From: Candidatus Cloacimonadota bacterium
Lineage (GTDB): Bacteria; Cloacimonadota; Cloacimonadia; Cloacimonadales; TCS61
Assembly (NCBI GenBank): GCA_030638385.1
Contig: DAOWES010000116.1
Location: 1 to 23,121 of the forward strand
Direction of reading: 5' to 3'
Length of the DNA stretch: 23,121 bases
Shown here: positions 1 through 8,524 of the stretch, piece after piece
How positions within the stretch are numbered: position 1 is the first letter of the stretch
Layout: each line of letters opens with the position of its first letter
Notes under the pieces: model-generated
The model's input: the letters and a program-made list of their open reading frames with translations, nothing else
Database searches by the model: none
What the model was told of the DNA's origin: nothing
Program-made: the position numbers and the translations under genes

Positions 1-46
1 CAAAAAAAAACATATAAAAATTAAAAATTTTAAAAGAGAAAAAAAT

Positions 47-1936
47 ATGAAAAATGTATTAAATATTTATAAAATAATGCTAAAGCATTGGAAGTTCCTA
101 GCGGCCGCCATTATCTTCATGTTGTGCTTTGCGCTATTTAGTAGCGTTAGTGTAGGAGTGGCAATTCCTCTTTTTGATTATGTGCTGGGAGATGCTCATT
201 CTACAACATTATATAGTACCAGCTCTGACTTTTTTAAGGCGAGCTCGCAAGCAATCTCAGATTTCACTACAACTACACCCATCTCTTTCACCAAAGGTTC
301 AGCATATTATGAACCATTACTTGATAAAATTAAGTATATACTTTCCTCAACTGACCAAATTCTATTATTGTGGATAATCAGCATAACCGTAATTATTCTC
401 ACTATATTGAAAAATATATTTTTCTTCTTCAATAAATTGATGATTGCAAATTTGGTTGGACGCACAAATCAAGAAATTCGTAATAATATGTATAAAAAAT
501 ATCTCACTCAATCGCTTGCATTTTTTGGAAAAAACAGAATCGGAGATTCGCTTGTGAGAATGGTTTCTGATGTTACGATTGTTGGTAATATGTTTATCTC
601 TTCACTCTTAAATGCTCTTCAGAACATATTCCTCTTACTCTTTTTCTCGCAAGTTGCCTTATTATTAAATACCAAACTTTTCCTCACTACTTTAATTATC
701 CTACCAATTTTTGCTTTAGTACTTAGTACTCTTGGCAAAAAACTAAAAAAATATGCTAAACGCATCCAAGCTCAATATTCCGATATGTTTTCAAATGTGG
801 AAGAAGTATTGAATAATATTAAAATAGTGAAAGCTTTTTCGAAAGAGAAAGCCGAAATGGATAAATATAAGATAATAAATGAGAAATATTTTAAATCTTT
901 TAGAAAAAGTAAAATCTACACTTCCATAAGCGTACCACTTTCTGAACTAAACGGAACGATCATTGGCGTCATTGTGCTCATTCTCGGGGGTAGCCAAGTT
1001 ATAGATGTCAATTCCAATTTCAGTTTGGGAACTTTCACCGCCTTTTTATTAGCAATCTTCTCGATGCTTCACCCCATGAAACAATTAACCAAAGCCTATT
1101 CAAATATCCGCAAAGCAATGGTATCTTTAGATAGAATTTCAAAAATATTGAACCGTAACTCCGAAATATCCGAAGCTGAGGATGCAGTTGAAAAGAAAGG
1201 CTTGGATAAAAAGATTGAAATTAAAAATCTCTCCTTTGCTTATGAAGAAAGCCTTGTTTTGAAAAATATCAATCTCACGATAAATAAAGGAGAACAAATT
1301 GCTCTGGTTGGCTCCAGTGGTTCGGGAAAATCTACTTTGGTAAATCTATTAGCCAGAATGTATGACACAAATCAAGGAGAAATCTGCATAGATGGCACAA
1401 ACATTAAGGAAATGAAGTTAAAAGATTTACGTACACTCTTTGGCACCGTAACCCAAGAATCTATTTTATTCACAGAAACCATTGCCAGCAATATCAGCTA
1501 TGGCAGTAGCAATAAAGTTAGTTTGGAACAAATAAAACGAGTTGCCAAAATTGCCTATGCCGATGAATTCATCGAAACAATTCCTTTGCAATATGATGCA
1601 ATATTACACGGTAAAGCATCAAATTTATCGGGTGGGCAAAAGCAGCGTCTTTGCATTGCCAGAGCCATTATTTCAGATCCTCCCATTTTGATCTTTGACG
1701 AAGCTACCAGTGCTTTGGATACTGAAGCAGAAAAGAAAGTGCAACAAGCTATCGAAAAAGCTACCGAAAACAGAACTGTTATTATGATTGCCCACCGCCT
1801 CTCCACCATCTTAGCATCAGATAAAATTGTGGTAATGGATAAAGGTGAAATTGTGGGAGTTGGGAAACACGACAAATTATTGCAAACTTGTCCGCGCTAT
1901 GAGCATCTTTATAATTTACAATTTGCGAGTAATTAA
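47..1936 (+). CDS. MsbA-type ABC exporter (fused membrane and ATPase domains)
   Basis: A 629-residue half-transporter that probably works as a homodimer in the inner membrane, using ATP to flip or export a lipid-linked or glycan substrate. Residues about 15-350 hold the exporter membrane domain. The ATPase domain follows, with Walker A GSSGSGKST (422-430), signature LSGGQ (527-531), Walker B ILIFDE (547-552) and switch His583. All catalytic motifs are intact. It is longer than the roughly 580 residues usual for MsbA because about 50 extra Ser/Thr-rich residues lie between the first two membrane helices (about 47-100), predicted to face the periplasm. Only a weak purine-rich ribosome site precedes the ATG, and the 46 bases upstream are A/T tracts. 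One base separates it from a run of glycerophosphotransferase-family genes, so the likely cargo is their product or its lipid carrier. The fold is certain; the substrate is inferred. Confidence 0.9.
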   Translation: MKNVLNIYKIMLKHWKFLAAAIIFMLCFALFSSVSVGVAIPLFDYVLGDAHSTTLYSTSSDFFKASSQAISDFTTTTPISFTKGSAYYEPLLDKIKYILSSTDQILLLWIISITVIILTILKNIFFFFNKLMIANLVGRTNQEIRNNMYKKYLTQSLAFFGKNRIGDSLVRMVSDVTIVGNMFISSLLNALQNIFLLLFFSQVALLLNTKLFLTTLIILPIFALVLSTLGKKLKKYAKRIQAQYSDMFSNVEEVLNNIKIVKAFSKEKAEMDKYKIINEKYFKSFRKSKIYTSISVPLSELNGTIIGVIVLILGGSQVIDVNSNFSLGTFTAFLLAIFSMLHPMKQLTKAYSNIRKAMVSLDRISKILNRNSEISEAEDAVEKKGLDKKIEIKNLSFAYEESLVLKNINLTINKGEQIALVGSSGSGKSTLVNLLARMYDTNQGEICIDGTNIKEMKLKDLRTLFGTVTQESILFTETIASNISYGSSNKVSLEQIKRVAKIAYADEFIETIPLQYDAILHGKASNLSGGQKQRLCIARAIISDPPILIFDEATSALDTEAEKKVQQAIEKATENRTVIMIAHRLSTILASDKIVVMDKGEIVGVGKHDKLLQTCPRYEHLYNLQFASN

Positions 1937-1937
1937 G

Positions 1938-2981
1938 GTGAAAATTCTTTTCTATATTTCCAAGGCTTATTCCATCCCAATCATTGAACCTTTGGTAAAG
2001 CAATGCAATCGAGATGAAATTAAATTTGCCTTATATGTATCGAAGAAAGTAAAAGCAGCCCTTCCTGAATATTGGAAAAAGCTCGAAATATTTTCTTTCT
2101 TAGGAGAAGCTATCTCCTATAACCCCGATTTTGTTTTGGTTCCGGGAAATTTTGTAGATTATCGTATCCCGGGTATCAAAGTGGAAATTTTCCACGGTTT
2201 AGGAGTGGAAAAAGCGGCTCATTACAAAATCCGTCATCTCTTTGATGTTTACCTCACCAGCGGACCTTTTGTAACAGAAAAGTATAACCAACTTCAGCAA
2301 AAACATAAATATTTTTATGTGAAAGAGACAGGTTGGCCAAAGGTTGACCATATTCTAAATTTTCCAAAACAAAATATTAGAAAAAGCTTAAATCTACCGG
2401 AAGATAAAAAAATCGTCTTATTTGCTCCCACTCATAGTAGCAAAATGCAATCGGCCACAGCGCTCATGCCAATTATCCCCCAAATAATCCAAACTGATGA
2501 AATCTGGTTGGTAAAATTTCATGAGCTCATGAGCAAAGAGATTAGCGAAAAGTTCTCTCAACAAAATGCAAATATTATCCAGATAAATTCTGCCGATATC
2601 ACTCCTTATTTACATGCTGCTGACCTATTGATTTCTGACACATCTTCGGTAATTTATGAGTTTATGACTTTAGATAAGCCTATCATCACCTATAATACAA
2701 CCGGCAGAGTAGATAAGGGCATCAATATCTCCGAACCAACCGAATTGCGAGCAGCAATTGACCAATCTTGGCAAAATCCAACTGAATTTTCCGCCAACAG
2801 GAAAGATCATCTTAGCCAAATAAATCCATATTTGAACGGAGAAATTTGCCAAAACGTTTTAGCCACTTTGGCAGAGATAAAGCAGAATGATCTGATTCCC
2901 AAAAAACGAAAACCCTTAAACCTCTTTCGGAAAGCGCAGTTGCATTATCACGAAAAATTCAAAAAAGGATATCTTCGATAA
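1938..2981 (+). CDS. CDP-glycerol glycerophosphotransferase-family protein (1 of 4)
   Basis: A 347-residue member of the TagB/TagF-like family, whose members transfer glycerol-phosphate, ribitol-phosphate or related groups from a CDP-activated donor to a growing polymer. Visible family marks are the FHG motif (His86), the LFAPT strand (161-165), a second His (His195, in VKFHE) and the acidic SDTSS motif (233-237) before a conserved hydrophobic strand. I chose the GTG at 1938 because the protein then begins VKILFYISK, a natural first beta strand. The longer open frame from 1845 would run through the end of the ABC gene. No well-spaced ribosome site is seen, so translation is probably coupled to the ABC gene, which stops one base earlier. 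The downstream gene overlaps it by one base (TAATG). Donor and acceptor cannot be read from the sequence. Confidence 0.85.
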   Translation: MKILFYISKAYSIPIIEPLVKQCNRDEIKFALYVSKKVKAALPEYWKKLEIFSFLGEAISYNPDFVLVPGNFVDYRIPGIKVEIFHGLGVEKAAHYKIRHLFDVYLTSGPFVTEKYNQLQQKHKYFYVKETGWPKVDHILNFPKQNIRKSLNLPEDKKIVLFAPTHSSKMQSATALMPIIPQIIQTDEIWLVKFHELMSKEISEKFSQQNANIIQINSADITPYLHAADLLISDTSSVIYEFMTLDKPIITYNTTGRVDKGINISEPTELRAAIDQSWQNPTEFSANRKDHLSQINPYLNGEICQNVLATLAEIKQNDLIPKKRKPLNLFRKAQLHYHEKFKKGYLR

Positions 2982-4072
2982 TGATAAAAGTTTTATTTGA
3001 TTTGAAAAAAGAATATTACCTAAATTCTCTAAAACCGGTTTATGACGAGCTAGCCAAAGATCCTGATTATGACATCTACCTCAATATAGGAAACGATCAA
3101 CGTCGTTTTTTAGGTTTATTCCTCATTTCAGAAAAGAAAAAAATTGCCCAAAAATTGCTGAAACAAGGATATCAACTTACAAATGAAACGAGCGGATTTG
3201 ACGCAGTAATTTGCGGAGATGCGCTAAAAAACCCGGAACGATATGGCCAGACTAAAAGATTCCATTTAGATCATGGTGTTGGCATCAAAACTTTGCGAAT
3301 ACGTAATATCACCCGCCAAAAAAATTATCATTATCATGTCTTTTTGGAAGGCCAATATTGGTATGATTATATCAAAAGTATTGGTTCGGAAAAAAAAGCA
3401 GATTTTTATCTTACCGGTATTCCAAAACTAGATCCATTCTTCATTGATGGAATTTATAATAATGAAAAACTAATCCATAAAATTGGCATTAACCCTCATA
3501 AAAAAACAGTACTTTTTGCACCTTCTTACAAACCTAGCTGCATCAAGTTTGTGCAGGAAAAAATCACCGACCTTCTACCGGAATATAATGTGGTGATTAA
3601 GTTGCATCCATATAGTTGGCAGGGCAAATATGCTCCCCATTCACAACATAAATTTTACGAGAAATTAGCTAAAAAAAATCCGGATGTATATCTAATCGAT
3701 AAAGATGATTTTGATATCTATCCATACCTATTTTTGGCCGACACAATGATTAGCGATACATCCAGCGTAGTTAATGAATTTCTGGCTTTGGGTAAACACG
3801 GCATCATCTATGTTCTACCATATGAAGAGCTAAACCATAGTGATGGAATGCCGATTTTATCGATTGATCCCAAAGATTGGTTAAAGGGAGCTTTCCCACA
3901 AATGCACCAACCAGAAGACCTGCTGCCGGCAGTAAAATCTGCTTTGAATCCAACTGACAAAATGAAAAATAAATTAGCAAAATATCGAGATTACTTCTTT
4001 ACAGGTTTAGATGGAAAATCTGCGATGCGTGTTAAAGAAAAAATTGATAAAATAATGAAAAAGGAGAAATAG
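2981..4072 (+). CDS. CDP-glycerol glycerophosphotransferase-family protein (2 of 4)
   Basis: A 363-residue protein of the same family as its upstream neighbour but clearly diverged from it. Landmarks in order are DHG (His98), a LFAPS strand (178-181 region), IKLHP (His209) and SDTSS (258-262), the arrangement seen in TagB/TagF-type enzymes. No membrane segment or signal peptide is visible, so it is probably cytoplasmic or peripheral on the inner membrane, where such transferases extend lipid-linked polymers. It starts on the ATG overlapping the previous stop by one base and ends directly before the LicD-family gene, indicating one operon. The C-terminus is lysine-rich, as in many membrane-peripheral transferases. 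The transferred group is unknown. Confidence 0.85.
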   Translation: MIKVLFDLKKEYYLNSLKPVYDELAKDPDYDIYLNIGNDQRRFLGLFLISEKKKIAQKLLKQGYQLTNETSGFDAVICGDALKNPERYGQTKRFHLDHGVGIKTLRIRNITRQKNYHYHVFLEGQYWYDYIKSIGSEKKADFYLTGIPKLDPFFIDGIYNNEKLIHKIGINPHKKTVLFAPSYKPSCIKFVQEKITDLLPEYNVVIKLHPYSWQGKYAPHSQHKFYEKLAKKNPDVYLIDKDDFDIYPYLFLADTMISDTSSVVNEFLALGKHGIIYVLPYEELNHSDGMPILSIDPKDWLKGAFPQMHQPEDLLPAVKSALNPTDKMKNKLAKYRDYFFTGLDGKSAMRVKEKIDKIMKKEK

Positions 4073-4675
4073 ATGCCCGGAAAATATACACTAACAGGAA
4101 GACGTGCAGAAGTCGCCAAAAAAATGATGAAAAACATTACTCAAGTTTTCAATAATAATGAAATTCCTTATATTTTGGACGCTGGAACACTGCTTGGTAT
4201 TACTAGAGAAAATAGACTTTTACCCTGGGACAATGATGTAGATATCACGGTGACAAGACACTTTGAAGATAAAGTGATGAATTGTCTAAATCAAATTAGA
4301 AGAAAAGGTTATAGGGTGCGTGTAAAACATTACTCTGAAGATTTGAAAAATTTCAAAAAAGGTGAACTGAGAATAATTAAAATTAAAAACTTTTCTTTAC
4401 TAACATTCAAGAGCGATGTTGTGGTTGATATATTTTTAAAAAAACAAGTAGGTGATAATTATTACTGGACTGTAGCCGTTAAAAACCCTGTACTAAAGTC
4501 CTGCCCGATAAGATTTTATGACGAGATAAAAAAAGTCAACTTCGATAATACAGAATACACTGTTCCAGAAGATAACGAAGGTTACCTGGCCTATCATTAC
4601 GGAGAAGATTGGCGAGTTCCTATAAAGAGCTGGGATTTCCGTGTAGATGATAATTGCAATACAGAATTTTTATAA
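4073..4675 (+). CDS. LicD-family phosphotransferase (nucleotidyltransferase fold)
   Basis: A 200-residue protein with the LicD signature: a DAGTLLGITRE segment (36-46) followed by PWDNDVDI (51-58), whose aspartates 53, 55 and 57 form the metal site of this nucleotidyltransferase fold. LicD proteins attach phosphocholine or another phospho-alcohol to glycans. Eukaryotic relatives (FKTN/FKRP) transfer ribitol-phosphate from CDP-ribitol. Start: ATG immediately after the previous stop, with AAGGAG at 4061-4066 and a 6-base gap. No licA/licB/licC choline genes are nearby, so choline is not implied. The setting among CDP-glycerol-type transferases favours transfer of a CDP-activated phospho-alcohol onto the exported polymer. 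It is followed by an intrinsic terminator. Family assignment is strong and the substrate is inferred. Confidence 0.85.
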   Translation: MPGKYTLTGRRAEVAKKMMKNITQVFNNNEIPYILDAGTLLGITRENRLLPWDNDVDITVTRHFEDKVMNCLNQIRRKGYRVRVKHYSEDLKNFKKGELRIIKIKNFSLLTFKSDVVVDIFLKKQVGDNYYWTVAVKNPVLKSCPIRFYDEIKKVNFDNTEYTVPEDNEGYLAYHYGEDWRVPIKSWDFRVDDNCNTEFL

Positions 4676-4721
4676 AATTGGTTTATTGAATTAAGTGGCG
4701 CGAATGCTAATAATAATCAAG

Positions 4722-4772
4722 ACGCTCAATTGGCTTCTGCAATAAAGCAGAGAACAATTGAGTGTTTTTTTT
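4722..4772 (+). terminator. Intrinsic terminator after the LicD gene
   Basis: Arms 4722-4732 (ACGCTCAATTG) and 4755-4765 (CAATTGAGTGT) pair over 11 bases with one G-U pair. An inner TCTGC/GCAGA helix strengthens the stem, and a run of eight T follows (4765-4772). It splits the polymer locus into two transcription units or attenuates the second half. Confidence 0.85.
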
Positions 4773-4878
4773 CAAAAACATTCAGTTTTATCCTTGTTTC
4801 GAAAAGACAATTGCCATAAAAAATATTGGACAATAATCATCATTCACAATTTTTTTGCTAAAAAAGGAAGTAAATAAA

Positions 4879-5937
4879 ATGGCAATATATTATTATGCAA
4901 ATCAGGTTTATCAACTATCTTATGCACTTCCATTCTATAATAAAATTGGCGGAAAATTTATAGTAAACAGCATTTCTAAATATTGGCGTTTCAAAAAACA
5001 TTTGCAATCCTTAGCTGCCTATAATGAGAATACTTTTTTAAAAACACCTTCGATTATTATTCGTAAAAACGGACAAATGCAAGACCTCGAAGGAATTATC
5101 CTATCTTTTTCCAATGATTGGATTTACCGGAACCCAAAGAAGTGCAAAATCATCTTTCACGAGCATGGAGCAAGTGATAAACATATTGGCTCAAACAGCA
5201 AAGCTAAAACGGTGGAAAAGCTGAAAAACTTTGATTATATATTCCTGATGAGCCCCAAAAATCTGATAAAATTAAATGCGCTAAATGCTAATTTGGATGA
5301 AAATAATTTCGTAAAAATCTATAATATGAGATTTGCTAATTACGACTCCATGGTTCCCGAACGTGCAAAAATATTAACCAATTTAAAAATTAAAGATCCA
5401 ACTAAAAAAATAGTACTTTATGCTCCAACTTGGAGATTTGGTAATGGGACACTTCGCAAATATTTTCATCGCTTTGCCAAAGAGATTACCCAAGAATATA
5501 ATCTTATTGTCAGACCTCACTTCCATGAAGCGAAATTGATTCCTCAATATAGAATCTGGGCAAAGCTGCATAACATCAAGAACCTCTATTTTTCCAATCC
5601 TTCCAATCTCGCCAAGCATGACACTATGACCGATTTTGTGGCATCCGATATCTTGCTCAGCGATACTTCTGCCGTACTCTACGAATATCTGGTCAGCCAA
5701 AAACCAATCATAATCATCAATCCGAATTATGACAAAAGAGTGGAAATGCCCGCCGAAATGGATATTATGAAAAACTCAGTAATTTTCAATGAAACAGACA
5801 ATATCAATCAGGTGATTGCTCAGACCCTGAAAGAGCAAAAGTACTCAAAAAATTATAATAAAATGTTTGCAGACTGTTTTTATGTTCCCAGCCAAACAGA
5901 TGTTAAAAATGCAATCTCTTTTTTGAAGGAAATATGA
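4879..5937 (+). CDS. CDP-glycerol glycerophosphotransferase-family protein (3 of 4)
   Basis: A 352-residue family member. Motifs seen are FHEHG (His96), LYAPTWR (180-186), RPHFH (His214, His216) and SDTSA (261-265). I chose the ATG at 4879 because AAAGGAAG lies at 4863-4870 with an 8-base gap. An upstream in-frame TTG at 4855 has no such site. The gene sits about 110 bases after the terminator closing the first half of the locus, so it may have its own promoter in 4773-4878, although I see no clear one. The next gene overlaps its stop by four bases (ATGA), so these two are co-translated. The double histidine in the RPHFH region differs from its three paralogues. Donor and acceptor are unknown. 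Confidence 0.83.
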   Translation: MAIYYYANQVYQLSYALPFYNKIGGKFIVNSISKYWRFKKHLQSLAAYNENTFLKTPSIIIRKNGQMQDLEGIILSFSNDWIYRNPKKCKIIFHEHGASDKHIGSNSKAKTVEKLKNFDYIFLMSPKNLIKLNALNANLDENNFVKIYNMRFANYDSMVPERAKILTNLKIKDPTKKIVLYAPTWRFGNGTLRKYFHRFAKEITQEYNLIVRPHFHEAKLIPQYRIWAKLHNIKNLYFSNPSNLAKHDTMTDFVASDILLSDTSAVLYEYLVSQKPIIIINPNYDKRVEMPAEMDIMKNSVIFNETDNINQVIAQTLKEQKYSKNYNKMFADCFYVPSQTDVKNAISFLKEI

Positions 5938-7064
5938 AATATAAAATCGGTTATTATATTCTCACGGATATTCAGCATATCCCTCCCGTTATTAAGATTT
6001 ATGAAAAGCTCGGTGGGATAATTATAACAAAAAACAATAATATTCGTGATTTTATCCTAAAGAATCATACTGAATTGAATCCGAAAGTAATATTGATTAA
6101 ACATACACGAGAAGCCCGAGAAATCTCCCGAAAATACGATTTGAAAATCATTATCTATACAGGATTTCAAATGATTAATTGGGGATATTCCATTCAGATT
6201 TTTCATGGTGTTTCCGATAAACATTATATCGAGGATAAACGCATTTTACGATATAACCTGTGTCTTGTTCCGGGACAAAAGCATATTGATAAATTTATCA
6301 ATGCAAAATTGTACAACGACCCCAAAACATTCAAATTAGTGGGTTATCCCAAATTTGATAAAATTGTGAATGATTCCACAAAAGTAAATCATGTGTTTGA
6401 TAATGAAAAACCTACCATATTATATGCTCCCACCTGGATCTCGGAAAACAGCGCAGCAAAAGTTAATTTTTCTGAATTCGGAGAAAGCTCATTACCGCTT
6501 TGGGGTAAAAAGATAATTAATGCAGTAGCTTCAAAAAACTGGAATCTAATCATTAAATATCATTCAAGAATAAATAAAACAGCAACTGCTATTTATGATG
6601 AGATTGAGAATTATATTGAGACGTTAGGAGTTGAAAATAAGGTAAAAGTTGTCTGGGATGCAGATATCACCCCATATATGAAGCAAGCTGATATTTTGAT
6701 TTCAGATATTTCAGCAGTTTGTTATGAGTGGTTTCATTTAAATCGTCCGATTATTTTTGCCAATCCATCACCGGAAAACTACTCACCTTCCGATAACGTC
6801 TTTTCAAATACTTACGCCTGGAATGCCGGCGATGTGATCTATCATGAGAAAGAGATAATCCCCCTGATTACTGAAAATCTGGTAAATGACAAGTATCATA
6901 ATAAAAGAAATGAATTATTAAATTATGCATTCTATAAACCGGACGGAAATGCACTTCAACGGCAGATTGAAGAAATTCGAAAATATTACAATAAAGTATC
7001 AAATTATTCAAAACTTCACATAATGATGCACAATCTGAAAACATTTATTAACTTAGGAAAGTAA
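5934..7064 (+). CDS. CDP-glycerol glycerophosphotransferase-family protein (4 of 4)
   Basis: A 376-residue family member with IFHG (His91), LYAPTW (163-168), IKYHS (His210) and SDISA (257-261). The last motif has Ile where the other three paralogues have Thr (SDT), a change next to the conserved acidic residue that could affect donor binding. It begins on an ATG that overlaps the preceding stop (ATGA). It is the last gene of the locus, and no convincing terminator follows in 7065-7224. The C-terminal 30 residues are basic and may touch the membrane. As with its neighbours, it probably adds a glycerol-phosphate-like unit or primes a polymer, but the substrate cannot be read from the sequence. 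Confidence 0.82.
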   Translation: MKYKIGYYILTDIQHIPPVIKIYEKLGGIIITKNNNIRDFILKNHTELNPKVILIKHTREAREISRKYDLKIIIYTGFQMINWGYSIQIFHGVSDKHYIEDKRILRYNLCLVPGQKHIDKFINAKLYNDPKTFKLVGYPKFDKIVNDSTKVNHVFDNEKPTILYAPTWISENSAAKVNFSEFGESSLPLWGKKIINAVASKNWNLIIKYHSRINKTATAIYDEIENYIETLGVENKVKVVWDADITPYMKQADILISDISAVCYEWFHLNRPIIFANPSPENYSPSDNVFSNTYAWNAGDVIYHEKEIIPLITENLVNDKYHNKRNELLNYAFYKPDGNALQRQIEEIRKYYNKVSNYSKLHIMMHNLKTFINLGK

Positions 7065-7224
7065 ATTATTTCGTTTGTTCTTCCTGCTATTCTTATGTTC
7101 TTCGCCCGTAAAATGTGAGAAGAAGAGTCGGACGAGGAGGATACGTCATTCACCAATTAACTTAAAACTAATTTTGAGAATTATCTGGCTGGCGCATAAA
7201 GCTTTGAGGTTTTTAAAATGGGCT

Positions 7225-7422
7225 TTACCCGCCGGCCACCAAATGAATAATTTTAATATCGTCGTTATCATTAATCAATTGAACATGATAGGACTTTTTA
7301 TCGATGAATTTACCGTTAATTTTAACAACACTGAGATGAATGATGAAATTATTATTTTTCAGCAATTTTTCTACAGTTAAGCCCTTTTCCCAGGCTAATT
7401 CGTTACTATTTACTTTTATCAT
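7225..7422 (-). CDS. thiS: ThiS-like sulfur carrier protein
   Basis: A 65-residue ubiquitin-like protein ending in Ala-Gly-Gly, the C-terminal Gly-Gly that ThiF/MoeB-type enzymes adenylate and thiocarboxylate so that the protein can donate sulfur to the thiazole of thiamine. The N-terminal MIKVNSNELAW...GLTVEKLL pattern and the VVKINGKFI strand fit ThiS. Start: ATG at 7422 with GGGAGGAG at 7428-7435 and a well-placed gap. A TTG further upstream would lie inside that ribosome site and is rejected. It stands alone on its strand, with no thiF, thiG or thiH beside it in the window, so its partner enzymes must be elsewhere. Related small carriers (MoaD- or CysO-like) end the same way; the size and N-terminus favour ThiS. 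Confidence 0.82.
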   Translation of the reverse strand: MIKVNSNELAWEKGLTVEKLLKNNNFIIHLSVVKINGKFIDKKSYHVQLINDNDDIKIIHLVAGG

Positions 7423-7731
7423 GAAATCTCCTCCCAACTCTATTTCTTTTATGAGTTCTGCAAAAGAAATAATTTAATCTTTTGTTTAAAAATTCAATTA
7501 AAAACCTCATCCCCTAACCCCTTCTCCTGCGAGGAGAAGGAGAAGTAATGGCCTGACCGAAATTATGGTGAGTTATGTTGTCAAGTGTAGTGTGACAAAG
7601 ATGATTAACCGCAAGCAAGGATTTGGGAACAAAAGCTAAAGACTTTTCAACAAAATCATAGACATCTTAAATTGCTCCTTTTTTTTAGTTTAGTATTTAT
7701 AAAATCAAGATTAAGGAATATAATAATAACC
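7423..7731. other. Divergent spacer between thiS and maf
   Basis: No gene seen. It must hold the promoters for both flanking genes, but I could not identify convincing boxes. It contains the CTCATCCCC hairpin repeat (listed separately) and a 6-base inverted repeat, TTGTCA (7579-7584) and TGACAA (7594-7599), of unknown meaning. Confidence 0.5.
7504..7546. repeat. Hairpin-forming CTCATCCCC-type intergenic repeat
   Basis: A perfect 9-base stem, CCTTCTCCT (7520-7528) and AGGAGAAGG (7532-7540), encloses a 3-base loop and is preceded by CCTCATCCCCTAACCC. From memory, very similar CTCATCCCC...CTTCTCC...GGAGAAG elements are scattered between genes in many unrelated bacteria. Only one copy is present in this window, so the repeat status rests on recollection rather than on direct comparison. 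Confidence 0.5.
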
Positions 7732-8313
7732 ATGATACACACAATGTTAAATGATAAAAAAATCGTACTGGCGTCAGCCTCTCCCCGCCGTAAAGTAATT
7801 ATGGATCAAATTGGTCTAAATGTTCTACAGATTCCGGCCAATATCCCCGAAATACGCATTAGCGATAATCCTAGAGTTTTAGTAAAAGCTTTAGCAAAAG
7901 AGAAAGCACTTGCAGTAGCTGAAAGAGTTGATGCTGATTGTGTGATTATTGCGGCCGATACGGTAGTTTATTTTAACAAAGAAATTTTGGAGAAACCACA
8001 CAGCGAGATGCAAGCAGCAGATTTTCTAATGCAACTTTCGGGGAATATTCATTATGTTTACACAGGCATTGCCATCCATTACAAAAAATCTATTATCTGC
8101 GATTACACAAAAAGCTTAGTTCAATTCAAAGAACTTTCTGCCCGAGAAATTGATGAATATATACAAACCAAAGAACCGATGGATAAAGCGGGTGCTTATG
8201 GAATTCAAGGTTACGGTAGCCAATTTGTTAACAAAATTAGTGGTTGCTATTTCAATGTGATGGGCTTCCCCGTTTCTCTTTTTTATGATATGCTGAAGAA
8301 AATAATTAAGTGA
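7732..8313 (+). CDS. maf: Maf/YhdE-type nucleotide pyrophosphatase
   Basis: A 193-residue Maf protein, which hydrolyses non-canonical or excess nucleoside triphosphates to monophosphates and is linked to septum control and nucleotide-pool sanitation. Key marks are SASPRR (15-20), the catalytic AADTVV segment (Asp76), YTG (110-112) and DKAGAYGIQG (151-160). The DKAGAYGIQG form is typical of the YhdE (dTTP/UTP) branch. Start choice: ATG 7732 has TAAGGAA at 7712-7718, rather far away (13 bases). ATG 7744 would give MLNDKKIVLASASPRR, equally natural, but has no ribosome site of its own. The upstream TTG at 7672 adds 20 unlikely residues. The gene looks monocistronic. Confidence 0.88.
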   Translation: MIHTMLNDKKIVLASASPRRKVIMDQIGLNVLQIPANIPEIRISDNPRVLVKALAKEKALAVAERVDADCVIIAADTVVYFNKEILEKPHSEMQAADFLMQLSGNIHYVYTGIAIHYKKSIICDYTKSLVQFKELSAREIDEYIQTKEPMDKAGAYGIQGYGSQFVNKISGCYFNVMGFPVSLFYDMLKKIIK

Positions 8314-8524
8314 GAGTGTTGTCCAATCTGAAAAGCTCTAATCACGGATCAAGACAGATGAAAAGCAGGAAAGTTATCTAGTGAAAATCAGTGTCAGAAA
8401 AAAAGGAAATTTAGACACGAGATTAACACAGATAAAGAAATAGAGGAATTCAATAAATTATATGCGAAGAGAAAGTATTTGGTTCAATAATCTAAAAAAA
8501 GAAATGATATGAAAAATCTAAAAA
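8314..8524. other. Spacer between maf and tRNA-Ala
   Basis: No gene seen. Stretches such as CACGGATCAAGACAGATG and ACACGAGATTAACACAGAT resemble degenerate copies of low-complexity intergenic elements common in AT-rich genomes. The T-rich minus-strand sequence just past the tRNA (8500-8524) may serve as its end. Confidence 0.4.

Noticed and set aside
1845..1937. N-terminal extension of the first transferase
   Set aside because: It would run through the last 92 bases of the ABC gene in another frame. The natural N-terminus begins at the GTG at 1938.
4704..4745. Tiny ORF beginning ATGCTAATAATAATC
   Set aside because: No ribosome site, 13 codons, and it runs into the terminator stem.
7075..7380. 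101-codon plus-strand open frame
   Set aside because: It lies antisense across thiS, has no ribosome site and reads as no plausible protein.
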